From: Pseudomonas palleroniana
GTDB lineage: Bacteria; Pseudomonadota; Gammaproteobacteria; Pseudomonadales; Pseudomonadaceae
Assembly (NCBI RefSeq): GCF_003031675.1
Contig: NZ_PYWX01000049.1
Coordinates: 1 to 64,000 of the forward strand
Direction: 5' to 3'
Length of the DNA: 64,000 nt
Shown here: piece after piece, positions 24,212-33,369 of the stretch
How the letters are laid out: every line of letters begins with the position of its first letter
Numbering within the stretch: the first letter of the stretch is position 1
Translations under genes and position numbers: made by a program
The notes under the pieces: model-generated
Seen by the model: only the letters and a program-made list of their open reading frames with translations
The model's database searches: none
What the model was told of the DNA's origin: nothing

Positions 24212-24844
24212 ATGGCTCTCGATACATGGCTGGCCTTTTTCCTGGCCAGTTGGATCATCTCCCTTTCGCCTGGCGCAGGTGCCATCGCCTCGATGTCCAG
24301 TGGCCTGCAATATGGCTTTTTGCGCGGCTACTGGAACGCCCTGGGCCTGCAGATTGGCCTGGCAATGCAGATCGCCGTGGTCGCGGGTGGCCTCGGCGCG
24401 ATTCTGGCGGCGTCTTCCACGGCGTTCTACGCCATCAAATGGTTTGGTGTGGCGTACCTGGTGTACCTGGCGATCAAGCAATGGCGCGCCTTGCCCATGG
24501 ACATGACCGATGATGCGGCGGGGCGCCCGATCGGCAAGCCGGTGGCGATGATGTTCCGTGGGTTCCTGGTTAACGCCAGCAACCCCAAGGCGCTGGTGTT
24601 CATGCTGGCGGTGCTGCCACAGTTCGTGAACCCGCAGGCGCCGTTGCTGATCCAGTACCTGATCCTGGGCGCGACGATGATCAGTGTCGACATGATCGTG
24701 ATGGCGGGCTACACGGGGTTGGCCTCGAAAGTCCTGCGCCTGTTGCGTACGCCGAAGCAGCAAAAACGCATGAATCGTACGTTTGCCGGGTTGTTCGTGG
24801 GGGCGGCGGGTTTCCTGGCCAGCCTGCATCGCGCAACCGCGTAA
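24212..24844 (+). CDS. LysE/RhtB family amino-acid exporter
   Basis: The 210-residue protein has six predicted membrane helices and the LysE family N terminus with SLSPGAGAIASMSSGLQYG and later GFLVNASNPKALVFMLAVLPQF. Such proteins export amino acids (lysine, homoserine, threonine and others); the substrate cannot be read from the sequence. It is likely monocistronic. No neighbouring Lrp or LysR regulator gene is present. Confidence 0.9.
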   Translation: MALDTWLAFFLASWIISLSPGAGAIASMSSGLQYGFLRGYWNALGLQIGLAMQIAVVAGGLGAILAASSTAFYAIKWFGVAYLVYLAIKQWRALPMDMTDDAAGRPIGKPVAMMFRGFLVNASNPKALVFMLAVLPQFVNPQAPLLIQYLILGATMISVDMIVMAGYTGLASKVLRLLRTPKQQKRMNRTFAGLFVGAAGFLASLHRATA

Positions 24845-24998
24845 CTGACGAAATTCATTAGAAAGGTGAGAGGGGGCAATTCCCTCCCATCTGGCTTCAA
24901 AAAGCCCTAGCCTGCACACATCAATTCACTTACGCCTTGAGTCAAACCCTCTAAAGCACAACAATGTGTTACTTCGTGTTTAGCTTTGAGATTCATTC

Positions 24999-26897
24999 AT
25001 GATTGCCCCCTTTCGTTTTCTCGCCTGCCTGCTGTTGCCGGCGCTGATGTCGTGCAGCTTCAATCTGCTGGCTGCGACAGCCGAGGGCGCCCCACAAGCC
25101 CTGCATTTGCTGGACTATATTGGCGCTGACTACCCGCCGACGGTGGAAGCCGGCAAGGTGGTTGACGAGTCGGAATACCAGGAACAGGTGGAGTTCCTGG
25201 GGGTACTGCAAGGTTTGGTCGCCCAGTTGCCGGAACGGCCTGAGCGTGCAGAGCTGATCAAAGGCGTCGATGAATTGCTGGCGGCAGTTACCGCTCATGA
25301 AGACGGTGTGGCTGTTGCCCATCAAGCCCGTCAATTGGGGGCAAAACTAGCGGTGGCTTATGAAGTCAGCCAGGCACCGGCCATCACTCCCGACCCGACT
25401 CGCGGCGCACCGCTCTATGCCCAGCATTGCTCGGTGTGCCACGGCACTGCCGGCGCCGGTGACGGCCCGGCCAGCACCGGCATGACCCCGCCACCCGCCA
25501 ACCTGCGCGATGCCACGCGCCTGGACCGCCTGAGCCTCTACGCGATCTACAACACCCTCGGCCTGGGCGTTGAGGGCACTGACATGCCGTCCTTTGCCGA
25601 CCAATTGGACGACCGTCAACGCTGGGACCTGGCCACCTACATCGCGGGTTTCACCGCCGACCCGGCTGCCGCCAAAAGCGAGCAAGCGTTCAACCTTGCC
25701 GACCTCGCTCGCCAGACCCCCAATGAAGTGCTGGCAGCAGACGGCCCGACGGTCGCCGCCACCTTCCGTGCCCAGCGCGCGCAACCGCCGCAGGTCAAGC
25801 GTGGTCCGGCGCAGTTGCTCGACTACACCGCCGCCACCCTGGACAAGAGCCTCATCGCGTTCCGCAACGGTGACCACGAGCAGGCGTATGACCTGTCGGT
25901 AGCGGCTTACCTGGAGGGCTTCGAGCTGGTGGAAAGCTCCCTGGATAACGTCGACGCCAACGTACGCAAGGACACCGAGAAGGCGTTGATGGCCTATCGA
26001 CAGTCTCTGCAGGATGGTTTGCCGATCGAGCAGGTGCAGCAGCGCCTGGATGTGGCCAAGGGCAAACTCACCGAGTCTGCCGGTCTGTTGGGCGGTGATG
26101 GCCTGAGCTGGTCTCTGAGTTACATCTCGGGCTTGCTGATCCTGCTGCGCGAAGGTCTGGAGGCGATCCTGGTACTGGCGGCGATCCTCGCCTTCCTGCG
26201 TAACACCGGCCAGCAATCGGCAGTGCGCAGTGTCAACGTAGGTTGGGGCCTGGCGCTGTTGGCCGGGCTGGGCACCTGGGCATTGGCGGCGTATGTGATT
26301 GACGTGAGCGGCGCCCAGCGCGAATTGCTTGAGGGCTGCACCGCATTGTTCGCCAGTGTGATGGTGTTGTGGCTGGGCGTGTGGATGCATGACCGCCGCC
26401 ACGCGGCAGCCTGGCAGGATTACATCAAGAGTAGCCTGGTGGGCGGCGGTGGGCGGTTTGGGTTTGCCGTGCTGGCGTTCTTCTCGGTCTATCGTGAGCT
26501 GTTCGAAGTGATCCTGTTCTACGAAACCCTGTGGCTGCAAGCCGGCCCGGCAGGGCACAACGCCGTGTTGGCCGGTGGCGCCACGGCGCTGGTGCTGCTG
26601 GTGGGCCTGGCCTGGGTGATCTTGCGCGGCTCGGCGAAACTGCCATTGGCGCTGTTTTTCGGCATCAACGCGGCGCTGTTGTGCGCACTGTCGGTGGTAT
26701 TCGCCGGGCACGGTGTGAAGGCTTTGCAGGAAGCCGGTATCTTCGGCACGCGGCCGGTGGCGTTTTTTGACTTCGACTGGCTGGGCATTCATGCCGATGC
26801 GTATTCGCTGAGTGCACAGGCGGTGGCGATTCTGGCGATTATGGTGCTGTATGGCCGTAGTCGCCTGGCCGAAAAACGCCGAGCCGTCACCTTGTAG
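24999..26897 (+). CDS. FTR1 iron permease fused to a cytochrome c domain
   Basis: The 632-residue protein has a signal peptide (about 1-26), a periplasmic region with a class I cytochrome c heme site (Cys144-x-x-Cys147-His148 in CSVCHG), then seven membrane helices of the FTR1/EfeU type with both iron motifs, REGLE (384-388) and RELFE (499-503). FTR1 takes up Fe(III) after oxidation of Fe(II); the fused heme domain suggests built-in electron transfer, which is inference. The stop codon TAG comes from the adjoining REP element. No EfeO/EfeB genes are nearby. Confidence 0.9.
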   Translation: MIAPFRFLACLLLPALMSCSFNLLAATAEGAPQALHLLDYIGADYPPTVEAGKVVDESEYQEQVEFLGVLQGLVAQLPERPERAELIKGVDELLAAVTAHEDGVAVAHQARQLGAKLAVAYEVSQAPAITPDPTRGAPLYAQHCSVCHGTAGAGDGPASTGMTPPPANLRDATRLDRLSLYAIYNTLGLGVEGTDMPSFADQLDDRQRWDLATYIAGFTADPAAAKSEQAFNLADLARQTPNEVLAADGPTVAATFRAQRAQPPQVKRGPAQLLDYTAATLDKSLIAFRNGDHEQAYDLSVAAYLEGFELVESSLDNVDANVRKDTEKALMAYRQSLQDGLPIEQVQQRLDVAKGKLTESAGLLGGDGLSWSLSYISGLLILLREGLEAILVLAAILAFLRNTGQQSAVRSVNVGWGLALLAGLGTWALAAYVIDVSGAQRELLEGCTALFASVMVLWLGVWMHDRRHAAAWQDYIKSSLVGGGGRFGFAVLAFFSVYRELFEVILFYETLWLQAGPAGHNAVLAGGATALVLLVGLAWVILRGSAKLPLALFFGINAALLCALSVVFAGHGVKALQEAGIFGTRPVAFFDFDWLGIHADAYSLSAQAVAILAIMVLYGRSRLAEKRRAVTL

Positions 26898-27027
26898 TGA
26901 GCGGGCTTGCCCCGCGCTGGGGGGCGAAGCCGCCCCAAACCCAGCCACCGCGTTTTAGCTGAGTCACCGCGATGGCTGGATTAGGGCGGCTATGCCGCCC
27001 AGCGCGGGGCAAGCCCGCTCACTACAA
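26893..27027. repeat. REPIN whose arms overlap the ends of ftr1 and elbB
   Basis: Two inverted REP arms, each starting TTGTAGTGAGCGGGCTTGCC on its own strand, enclose a short spacer with a partial CACCGCG/CGCGATGG pairing. The left arm covers the last codon and stop of ftr1 and the right arm those of elbB. Confidence 0.93.
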
Positions 27028-27696
27028 GGGGTGTTCGTTCTCGTGGGTCAGTTCCAAGACGCGATCCACGAGCTTGTTGATGCCTGAAGCGACCTCGCTG
27101 ATGCGTTTGCCAAGCATATAGGCCGGCGTGCTCACCAGCTTGCGGGCCTTGTCCTCAACGATATCTTCCACCGCGCATTCCTGGTGGGTGGCGCCCATCT
27201 TGTCCAGTGCCGCTGCGGTGTCGGGACAGTTACCGATGGTGCAGGTTACGCCAGGGCCGTAGATTTTTGCGGCCAGGGCAGGGGCGATGCAGATCAGCCC
27301 CACGGGTTTGCCGGCCTCTGCAAAAGCTTCCGCCAATGCCAGCAGTTGCGGGTTGACACTGCAACCGGCTCCTTCCACCGCAAAGTTCGACAGGTTTTTT
27401 GCCGCGCCAAATCCGCCGGGCACGATCAGCGCGTCAAAGTCGTCGACGCTCGCTTCGCGAATGTCCTTCACTTCACCACGGGCGATGCGCGCCGACTCCA
27501 CCAGCACATTGCGCGACTCGGGCATTTCCGCGCCGGTGAGGTGGTTGATCACATGCAATTGCGCGACATCCGGGGCAAAGCATTGAACCTGGGCGCCACG
27601 CTGATCGAGGCGCAGCAGGGTGATCACGCTTTCGTGGATCTCTGCGCCGTCGTATACGCCACAGCCCGAAAGGATCACTGCAATCTTTTTGCTCAT
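27022..27696 (-). CDS. elbB: Isoprenoid biosynthesis glyoxalase ElbB
   Basis: The 224-residue protein is a class I glutamine amidotransferase-like (DJ-1/PfpI superfamily) enzyme: VILSGCGVYDGAEIHES at the start, IVPGGFGAAKNLSNFA, and the nucleophile elbow cysteine in GLICIAPALAAK. E. coli ElbB has glyoxalase activity and was linked to isoprenoid synthesis; the physiological role is unsettled. Convergent with ftr1 across the REPIN that supplies its TAG stop. Confidence 0.92.
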   Translation of the reverse strand: MSKKIAVILSGCGVYDGAEIHESVITLLRLDQRGAQVQCFAPDVAQLHVINHLTGAEMPESRNVLVESARIARGEVKDIREASVDDFDALIVPGGFGAAKNLSNFAVEGAGCSVNPQLLALAEAFAEAGKPVGLICIAPALAAKIYGPGVTCTIGNCPDTAAALDKMGATHQECAVEDIVEDKARKLVSTPAYMLGKRISEVASGINKLVDRVLELTHENEHPL

Positions 27697-27812
27697 GAGT
27701 ACTTCTCCCTATTTCGTGGCGTTAAATGTCTACTAATTTGTCACCTGTTGCCAATGGGATCTCCTGCCGCTACACCTAACCTTGATGTAACAAAAATACA
27801 TCGGACTAGCCC

Positions 27813-29048
27813 ATGGACTTCGTGCCTTACGCGGTACCGTTTTTCATCGCCTTGATCGTGATCGAGCTGCTCGCCGACCGCTGGCGTGGCGCACGCAACT
27901 ATCGGGTGGCGGACGCCATCAACAGTCTCAGCACCGGCGTGTTATCGACCACCACGGGGCTTTTGACCAAAGGCGTGGGGCTGTTGACGTACGCCTTCGC
28001 TCTCAAGCACCTGGCGTTGATCGAACTGTCGGCCCACAGCGTGTGGACCTGGGTGTTCGCCTTCGTGTTCTACGACTTCTGTTACTACTGGCTCCATCGC
28101 ATGGGGCATGAGCGCAATATCCTGTGGGCCGCGCACTCGGTTCACCATCAAAGCGAGGACTACAACCTCACCACCGCACTGCGTCAGACCAGCACCGGCT
28201 TTCTGTTGAGCTGGATCTTCTATCTGCCCCTGGCCGTGCTCGGCGTGCCGCTGGTGGTGTTTATCAGTGTGGCGTCGCTCAACCTGCTGTACCAATTCTG
28301 GGTGCACACCCGGCATGTGCCCAAGCTCGGCTGGTTCGAGTGGTTCTTCGTGACACCCTCCAATCACCGCGCCCACCATGCACAGAACGCGCTCTACATG
28401 GATCGCAATTACGGCGGCGTGTTCATTATTTGGGACCGGCTGTTCGGCTCGTTCCAGGAAGAGGACGATAACGAGCCGGTGATCTTTGGCGTCACCACGC
28501 CCCTGGCCAGTTGGAACCCGCTCTGGGCCAACCTGCAGTTTTATGCACAGCTGTGGAACGATGCGCGGCGCACCGAGCGCTGGTGGGACAAGCTGCGCAT
28601 CTGGTTCATGCGCACCGGCTGGCGCCCGGCGGATGTAAAGGCCAAGTATCCAATGGCCAAGCATGACCTGAGCCAGTTCCGCAAATTCGAAGTGCCGTTG
28701 GATACGCGACAGCAGGTCTATATCGCCCTGCAATTTGCCGCGTATGTCGGGTTTGGCAGTTATTTGATGAATTTCGGCGAGGGGTTGCCCACGGCCGCGT
28801 TGATACTGGGCTGGAGTGCCATGGCGCTGGGGCTGTTTACCTTGGGCGTGGCCCTGGAGAATCGCCCGTGGGCGCTGAAGGCCGAACTCTTGCGGCTGGT
28901 GTTGAATGTGCCGCTGGTATGGCTGGCGCCGCTGGTCGGGCTATGGCCGGCCAGCCATCTGGGCTGGCTGGGCTTGGTGAGCTACAGCCTGCTCAGCGTG
29001 ATTGGCCTCTACTGCTGCAGAAGCCAGGTTACTCGACTGGTGTCTTAG
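27813..29048 (+). CDS. Sterol desaturase / fatty acid hydroxylase family protein
   Basis: The 411-residue membrane protein carries the three histidine clusters of the di-iron hydroxylase family: HRMGH, HSVHH and HRAHH, between hydrophobic segments in the N-terminal two thirds. A C-terminal region (about 310-405) adds further membrane helices. Family members oxidise lipid substrates using O2; this one has no known substrate. Its 3' end overlaps the convergent DedA gene by 20 nt. Confidence 0.9.
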   Translation: MDFVPYAVPFFIALIVIELLADRWRGARNYRVADAINSLSTGVLSTTTGLLTKGVGLLTYAFALKHLALIELSAHSVWTWVFAFVFYDFCYYWLHRMGHERNILWAAHSVHHQSEDYNLTTALRQTSTGFLLSWIFYLPLAVLGVPLVVFISVASLNLLYQFWVHTRHVPKLGWFEWFFVTPSNHRAHHAQNALYMDRNYGGVFIIWDRLFGSFQEEDDNEPVIFGVTTPLASWNPLWANLQFYAQLWNDARRTERWWDKLRIWFMRTGWRPADVKAKYPMAKHDLSQFRKFEVPLDTRQQVYIALQFAAYVGFGSYLMNFGEGLPTAALILGWSAMALGLFTLGVALENRPWALKAELLRLVLNVPLVWLAPLVGLWPASHLGWLGLVSYSLLSVIGLYCCRSQVTRLVS

Positions 29049-29664
29049 GGGGGGCGACAGGAACCGGCTCGGCTGCCAGCCGGGCCTTGGCCTCGGCACA
29101 GGCCTCGCGGGCGATGCGGGCGTTTTTGATCCGACGACGCAGCCACAGGCCGAAGCCCAGTACCAGCAATGCGCCCAATACCCACAGCTCGTACTTCTTG
29201 ATGCTCCCCAGCATGCCTTCCAGCACTGCGCCGAAGTGGTACGCCGCAGCGCCCAGGGCCACCGCCCACACAGCGGCGCCAATACCGTTGAGGATCAGGT
29301 AGCGCAATGGCGGGTAGCCGGAAAGGCCAATCGCCACGGGCATTACCGTGCGCAACCCGTAGACAAAGCGGAAACTCAGCACCCAGATATCCGGATGTTT
29401 GCGGATATGTTCCAGGGCCTTGTCGCCCATCAATTGCCAGCGCGGTTTGCGCGCCAGCAGCTTGCGACCGTGTTTGCGGCCCATGTAGTACCAAAGCTGG
29501 TCACCGGCGTAGCTGCCGAAAAAGGCAACGACGACCACCAGGTTGATATCCATGTAGCCACGGAAAGCCAGGAAGCCTGCGAGGACCAGAATGGTCTCGC
29601 CTTCGAAAAAGGTGCCCAGGAAGAGCGCAAAGTAGCCGAAGTCATGCAGAAATTGTTGAAGCAT
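29029..29664 (-). CDS. DedA family membrane protein
   Basis: The 211-residue protein has the DedA fold: LGTFFEGETILVLAGFLAF with the membrane-embedded acidic residue, FFGSYAGDQLWYYMGR, and FRFVYGLRTVMPVAIGLSGY with conserved arginines, followed by more membrane helices. DedA proteins include undecaprenyl-phosphate and phospholipid flippases. The last 20 nt overlap the convergent hydroxylase-type gene. Monocistronic, divergent from hemB. Confidence 0.92.
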   Translation of the reverse strand: MLQQFLHDFGYFALFLGTFFEGETILVLAGFLAFRGYMDINLVVVVAFFGSYAGDQLWYYMGRKHGRKLLARKPRWQLMGDKALEHIRKHPDIWVLSFRFVYGLRTVMPVAIGLSGYPPLRYLILNGIGAAVWAVALGAAAYHFGAVLEGMLGSIKKYELWVLGALLVLGFGLWLRRRIKNARIAREACAEAKARLAAEPVPVAPPKTPVE

Positions 29665-29873
29665 GGTCTGGGGATGCTGGCGAAATGAACGCGCAGCCTA
29701 CGCCTTCGCGAACATTCATGAAAGTATCGAGATGTGTCACGAAGTGAACAAATCCTACATAAACGACGAATGCGACTACAGGTCGCATCGATAAGCACAA
29801 CTGTCATTCCTTCGTCATAATGGCCGCTTATAACTGCAACGCTCGCCCGTAAACGCGGGCTCAGGAGTCTGTC

Positions 29874-30887
29874 GTGAGCTTTACCCCTGCCCATCGCCTG
29901 TTTCCCGCCACCCGTCTGCGTCGCAATCGTCGTGATGATTTTTCCCGCCGTCTGGTGCGTGAAAATGTACTGACTACGAATGATCTGATCTTGCCGGTCT
30001 TTGTGCTGGACGGGGAAAATCGCCGGGAAACGGTGGCCTCGATGCCGGGTGTGGAGCGCTTGACCATTGATTTGCTGCTTGAAGAAGCGGCCGGTTGGGT
30101 TGAATTGGGGATCCCGGCGTTGGCGCTGTTCCCCGTGACCCCACCTGAACTCAAGTCGCTGGATGCTGCGCAAGCCTGGAACCCCGACGGGATCGCCCAG
30201 CGCGCTACCCGCGCCCTGCGTGAACGGTTCCCGGAGTTAGGGGTGATCACCGACGTGGCCCTGGACCCGTTCACCATCCACGGGCAGGATGGCATTCTTG
30301 ACGAAGACGGCTATGTTCAGAACGACATCACTGTCGATGCGCTGGTCAAACAGGCGCTGTCCCACGCTGCGGCAGGTGCCCAGGTCGTTGCGCCCTCGGA
30401 CATGATGGATGGCCGCATCCAGGCGATTCGCGAAGCCCTGGAACTGGCCGGCCACGTCAATGTGCGGATCATGGCCTATTCGGCCAAGTACGCCAGTGCC
30501 TATTACGGCCCATTCCGCGATGCGGTGGGTTCGGCGCTGAACCTGGGCAAGGCCAACAAGGCTTCGTACCAGATGGACCCGGCCAACAGCCATGAAGCCC
30601 TGCACGAAGTGGCGGCCGACCTGGCCGAAGGCGCCGACATGGTCATGGTCAAGCCAGGGATGCCTTACCTGGACATCCTTTACCGGGTCAAAGAGGAATT
30701 CAAGGTGCCGACCTTTGTCTATCAGGTCAGCGGTGAATACGCCATGCACATGGCCGCGATCCAGAATGGTTGGTTGAGTGAAGGGGTGATCCTCGAATCC
30801 CTGACAGCCTTTAAACGTGCCGGCGCCGATGGCATTCTGACCTACTTCGCCGCCCGCGCTGCCCAATTGCTTAGAGAGCAACAATAG
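29874..30887 (+). CDS. hemB: Delta-aminolevulinic acid dehydratase, Mg-type
   Basis: The 337-residue enzyme condenses two aminolevulinates to porphobilinogen, feeding HemC. Active-site lysines are Lys205 (AYSAKYASAYYGPFRD) and Lys260 (MVMVKPGMPYLD). The position of the zinc-binding cysteine cluster has Asp131 and Asp139 (DVALDPFTIHGQDGILDEDG), which marks the magnesium-dependent, zinc-free class known from P. aeruginosa. The start is a GTG at 29874. ppk follows 18 nt downstream, so the two are probably cotranscribed. Confidence 0.96.
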   Translation: MSFTPAHRLFPATRLRRNRRDDFSRRLVRENVLTTNDLILPVFVLDGENRRETVASMPGVERLTIDLLLEEAAGWVELGIPALALFPVTPPELKSLDAAQAWNPDGIAQRATRALRERFPELGVITDVALDPFTIHGQDGILDEDGYVQNDITVDALVKQALSHAAAGAQVVAPSDMMDGRIQAIREALELAGHVNVRIMAYSAKYASAYYGPFRDAVGSALNLGKANKASYQMDPANSHEALHEVAADLAEGADMVMVKPGMPYLDILYRVKEEFKVPTFVYQVSGEYAMHMAAIQNGWLSEGVILESLTAFKRAGADGILTYFAARAAQLLREQQ

Positions 30888-30905
30888 CCCTCACAGGAAC
30901 ACTCG

Positions 30906-33128
30906 ATGAATACCGAAGGACTTACAGAAGTTGCCGTAAAAGACGCTCACCCGGTGGTTGAACAAGTCACCGAGACCCCGCCGGAGCTGGAGCCGGCACC
31001 GCCTGCCGTGGCGACTGAGCCACCTGTGCCGGCCCCGGTTCCCGTCGTGACCAACCTGGATGACAGCAGCCTGTACATCCACCGCGAGCTGTCGCAACTG
31101 CAATTCAACATCCGCGTGCTGGAGCAGGCGCTGGATGAGTCCTACCCGCTGCTGGAGCGGCTCAAGTTCCTGCTGATCTTCTCCAGCAACCTGGACGAGT
31201 TCTTCGAGATCCGTGTCGCCGGCCTCAAGAAACAGATCACTTTCGCCCGCGAGCAAGCCGGTGCCGATGGCCTGCAGCCGCATCAGGCCCTGGCCCGCAT
31301 CAGCGAGCTGGTTCACGGCCAAGTGGATCGCCAGTACGCGATCCTCAATGACATCCTGTTGCCGGAACTGGAGAAGCATCAGGTCCGTTTTATCCGTCGT
31401 CGTCACTGGACCACCAAGATCAAGACCTGGGTGCGCCGCTACTTCCGCGACGAGATTTCACCGATCATCACCCCGATTGGCCTCGACCCGACGCACCCGT
31501 TCCCGTTGCTGGTGAACAAAAGCCTGAACTTCATCGTGGAACTCGAAGGCATCGACGCCTTCGGTCGCGACTCGGGCCTGGCGATTATCCCGGCGCCGCG
31601 CTTGCTGCCACGGATCATCAAGGTACCGGAAGAGGTCGGTGGGGCTGGCGACAACTATGTATTCCTGTCGTCGATGATCCATGCACACGCCGATGACCTG
31701 TTCCAGGGCATGAAGGTCAAGGGCTGCTACCAGTTCCGCCTGACCCGTAACGCCGACCTGGCGCTGGATTCCGAAGACGTCGAAGACTTGGCCCGTGCCC
31801 TGCGCGGTGAGCTGTTCTCGCGGCGCTACGGCGATGCGGTGCGCCTGGAAGTGGCCGATACCTGCCCGAAACACCTGTCGGACTATTTGCTCAAGCAGTT
31901 CAACCTGGGCGAGACCGAGCTGTATCAGGTCAATGGCCCTGTGAACCTGACGCGCCTGTTCAGCATCACCGGCCTGGACAGCCACCCGGAGCTGCAATAC
32001 ACGCCGTTCACCCCGCAGATCCCGAAACTGCTGCAAAACAGCGAGAACATCTTCAACGTCGTGAGCAAGCAGGACATCCTGCTGCTGCACCCGTTCGAGT
32101 CCTTCACCCCGGTGGTCGACCTGCTGCGCCAGGCTGCCAAGGACCCGCATGTGCTCGCTGTGCGCCAGACGCTGTACCGTTCCGGCGCCAACTCGGAAAT
32201 CGTGGATGCATTGGTCGACGCTGCGCGTAACGGCAAGGAAGTCACCGCGGTGATCGAACTGCGTGCACGCTTTGACGAAGAGTCCAACCTGCAACTGGCC
32301 AGCCGCCTGCAAGCGGCGGGTGCGGTGGTGATCTACGGTGTGGTCGGTTTCAAGACCCACGCCAAGATGATGCTGATCCTGCGCCGCGAAGCCGGCGAGA
32401 TCGTCCGTTATGCCCACTTGGGTACCGGTAACTACCACGCCGGCAACGCGAAGCTCTATACCGACTACAGCCTGCTGACCTCCGACGATGCGTTGTGTGA
32501 AGACGTTGGCAAATTGTTCAGCCAGTTGATCGGCATGGGCAAGACCCTGCGCATGAAGAAGCTGCTGCATGCGCCGTTTACGCTCAAGAAGGGCATGCTC
32601 GACATGATTGCCCGCGAGACCCAGTTCGCCCTCGACGGCAAGCCGGCGCACATCATCGCCAAGTTCAACTCGCTGACCGATCCGAAAATCATCCGCGCGC
32701 TCTACAAGGCCAGCCAGTCCGGTGTGCGCATCGACCTGGTGGTGCGTGGCATGTGCTGCCTGCGCCCAGGCATTATGGGGGTGTCGCATAACATCCATGT
32801 GCGCTCGATCATCGGTCGTTTCCTGGAGCACACGCGGGTCTTCTACTTCCTCAACGGAGGCGAAGAGCAGATGTTCCTCTCCAGCGCCGACTGGATGGAG
32901 CGCAACCTCGATAAGCGTGTAGAGACGTGCTTCCCGGTGGAAGGCAAGAAGCTGATCATGCGGGTCAAGAAGGAGCTGGAAAGCTACCTCACCGACAACA
33001 CGCATAGCTGGAGCCTGCAATCGGACGGCCGCTACGTGCGCAACACGCCAACCGGCAACCAGAACCCGCGCAGTGCGCAGGCGACGTTGCTGGAGAAATT
33101 GGGTAGCCCGATTCTCACCGTGAACTAA
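30906..33128 (+). CDS. ppk1: Polyphosphate kinase 1
   Basis: The 740-residue enzyme polymerises ATP gamma-phosphate into polyphosphate. An N-terminal Pro/Glu-rich extension (about 1-45) precedes the usual start of the fold (YIHRELSQLQFNIRVL). The autophosphorylated histidine is His504 in YAHLGTGNYH, in the first phospholipase D-like domain; the second carries MCCLRPGIMGVSHNIHVRS. It follows hemB and is convergent with ppx, which degrades its product. Confidence 0.96.
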   Translation: MNTEGLTEVAVKDAHPVVEQVTETPPELEPAPPAVATEPPVPAPVPVVTNLDDSSLYIHRELSQLQFNIRVLEQALDESYPLLERLKFLLIFSSNLDEFFEIRVAGLKKQITFAREQAGADGLQPHQALARISELVHGQVDRQYAILNDILLPELEKHQVRFIRRRHWTTKIKTWVRRYFRDEISPIITPIGLDPTHPFPLLVNKSLNFIVELEGIDAFGRDSGLAIIPAPRLLPRIIKVPEEVGGAGDNYVFLSSMIHAHADDLFQGMKVKGCYQFRLTRNADLALDSEDVEDLARALRGELFSRRYGDAVRLEVADTCPKHLSDYLLKQFNLGETELYQVNGPVNLTRLFSITGLDSHPELQYTPFTPQIPKLLQNSENIFNVVSKQDILLLHPFESFTPVVDLLRQAAKDPHVLAVRQTLYRSGANSEIVDALVDAARNGKEVTAVIELRARFDEESNLQLASRLQAAGAVVIYGVVGFKTHAKMMLILRREAGEIVRYAHLGTGNYHAGNAKLYTDYSLLTSDDALCEDVGKLFSQLIGMGKTLRMKKLLHAPFTLKKGMLDMIARETQFALDGKPAHIIAKFNSLTDPKIIRALYKASQSGVRIDLVVRGMCCLRPGIMGVSHNIHVRSIIGRFLEHTRVFYFLNGGEEQMFLSSADWMERNLDKRVETCFPVEGKKLIMRVKKELESYLTDNTHSWSLQSDGRYVRNTPTGNQNPRSAQATLLEKLGSPILTVN

Positions 33129-33132
33129 AAAG

Positions 33133-33350
33133 TGTGGGAGGGGGCTTGCCCTAATGCCTGTCAGTTAAGCGATAAAGCGGACGATGGATAAATTGTGGGA
33201 GGGGGCTTGCTCCCGATGGCCTGCGTAGCAGGCCCATTTTTGAGGCCGCTGCGCGGCCTATCGGGGGCAAGTCGAATCGTCGCACCGCCCCTCCCACAGT
33301 GACCGCGTTAATCTTTAACTGACCGGCATTAGGGCTTGCCCCCTCCCACA
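33133..33350. repeat. Nested REPIN between ppk1 and ppx
   Basis: An outer pair of 36-nt arms (33133-33168 and 33315-33350) encloses an inner REP pair (about 33194-33298) of the same TGTGGGAGGGGGCTTGC type. The outer arms match each other except for the central CTTG/CAAG and one base. The inner pair has its own stem GGCCTGCGTAGCAGGCC. The whole lies 4 nt after the ppk1 stop and 19 nt from the ppx stop. Confidence 0.9.
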
Positions 33351-33369
33351 ATTTGTTTTGTTCTTTGGG

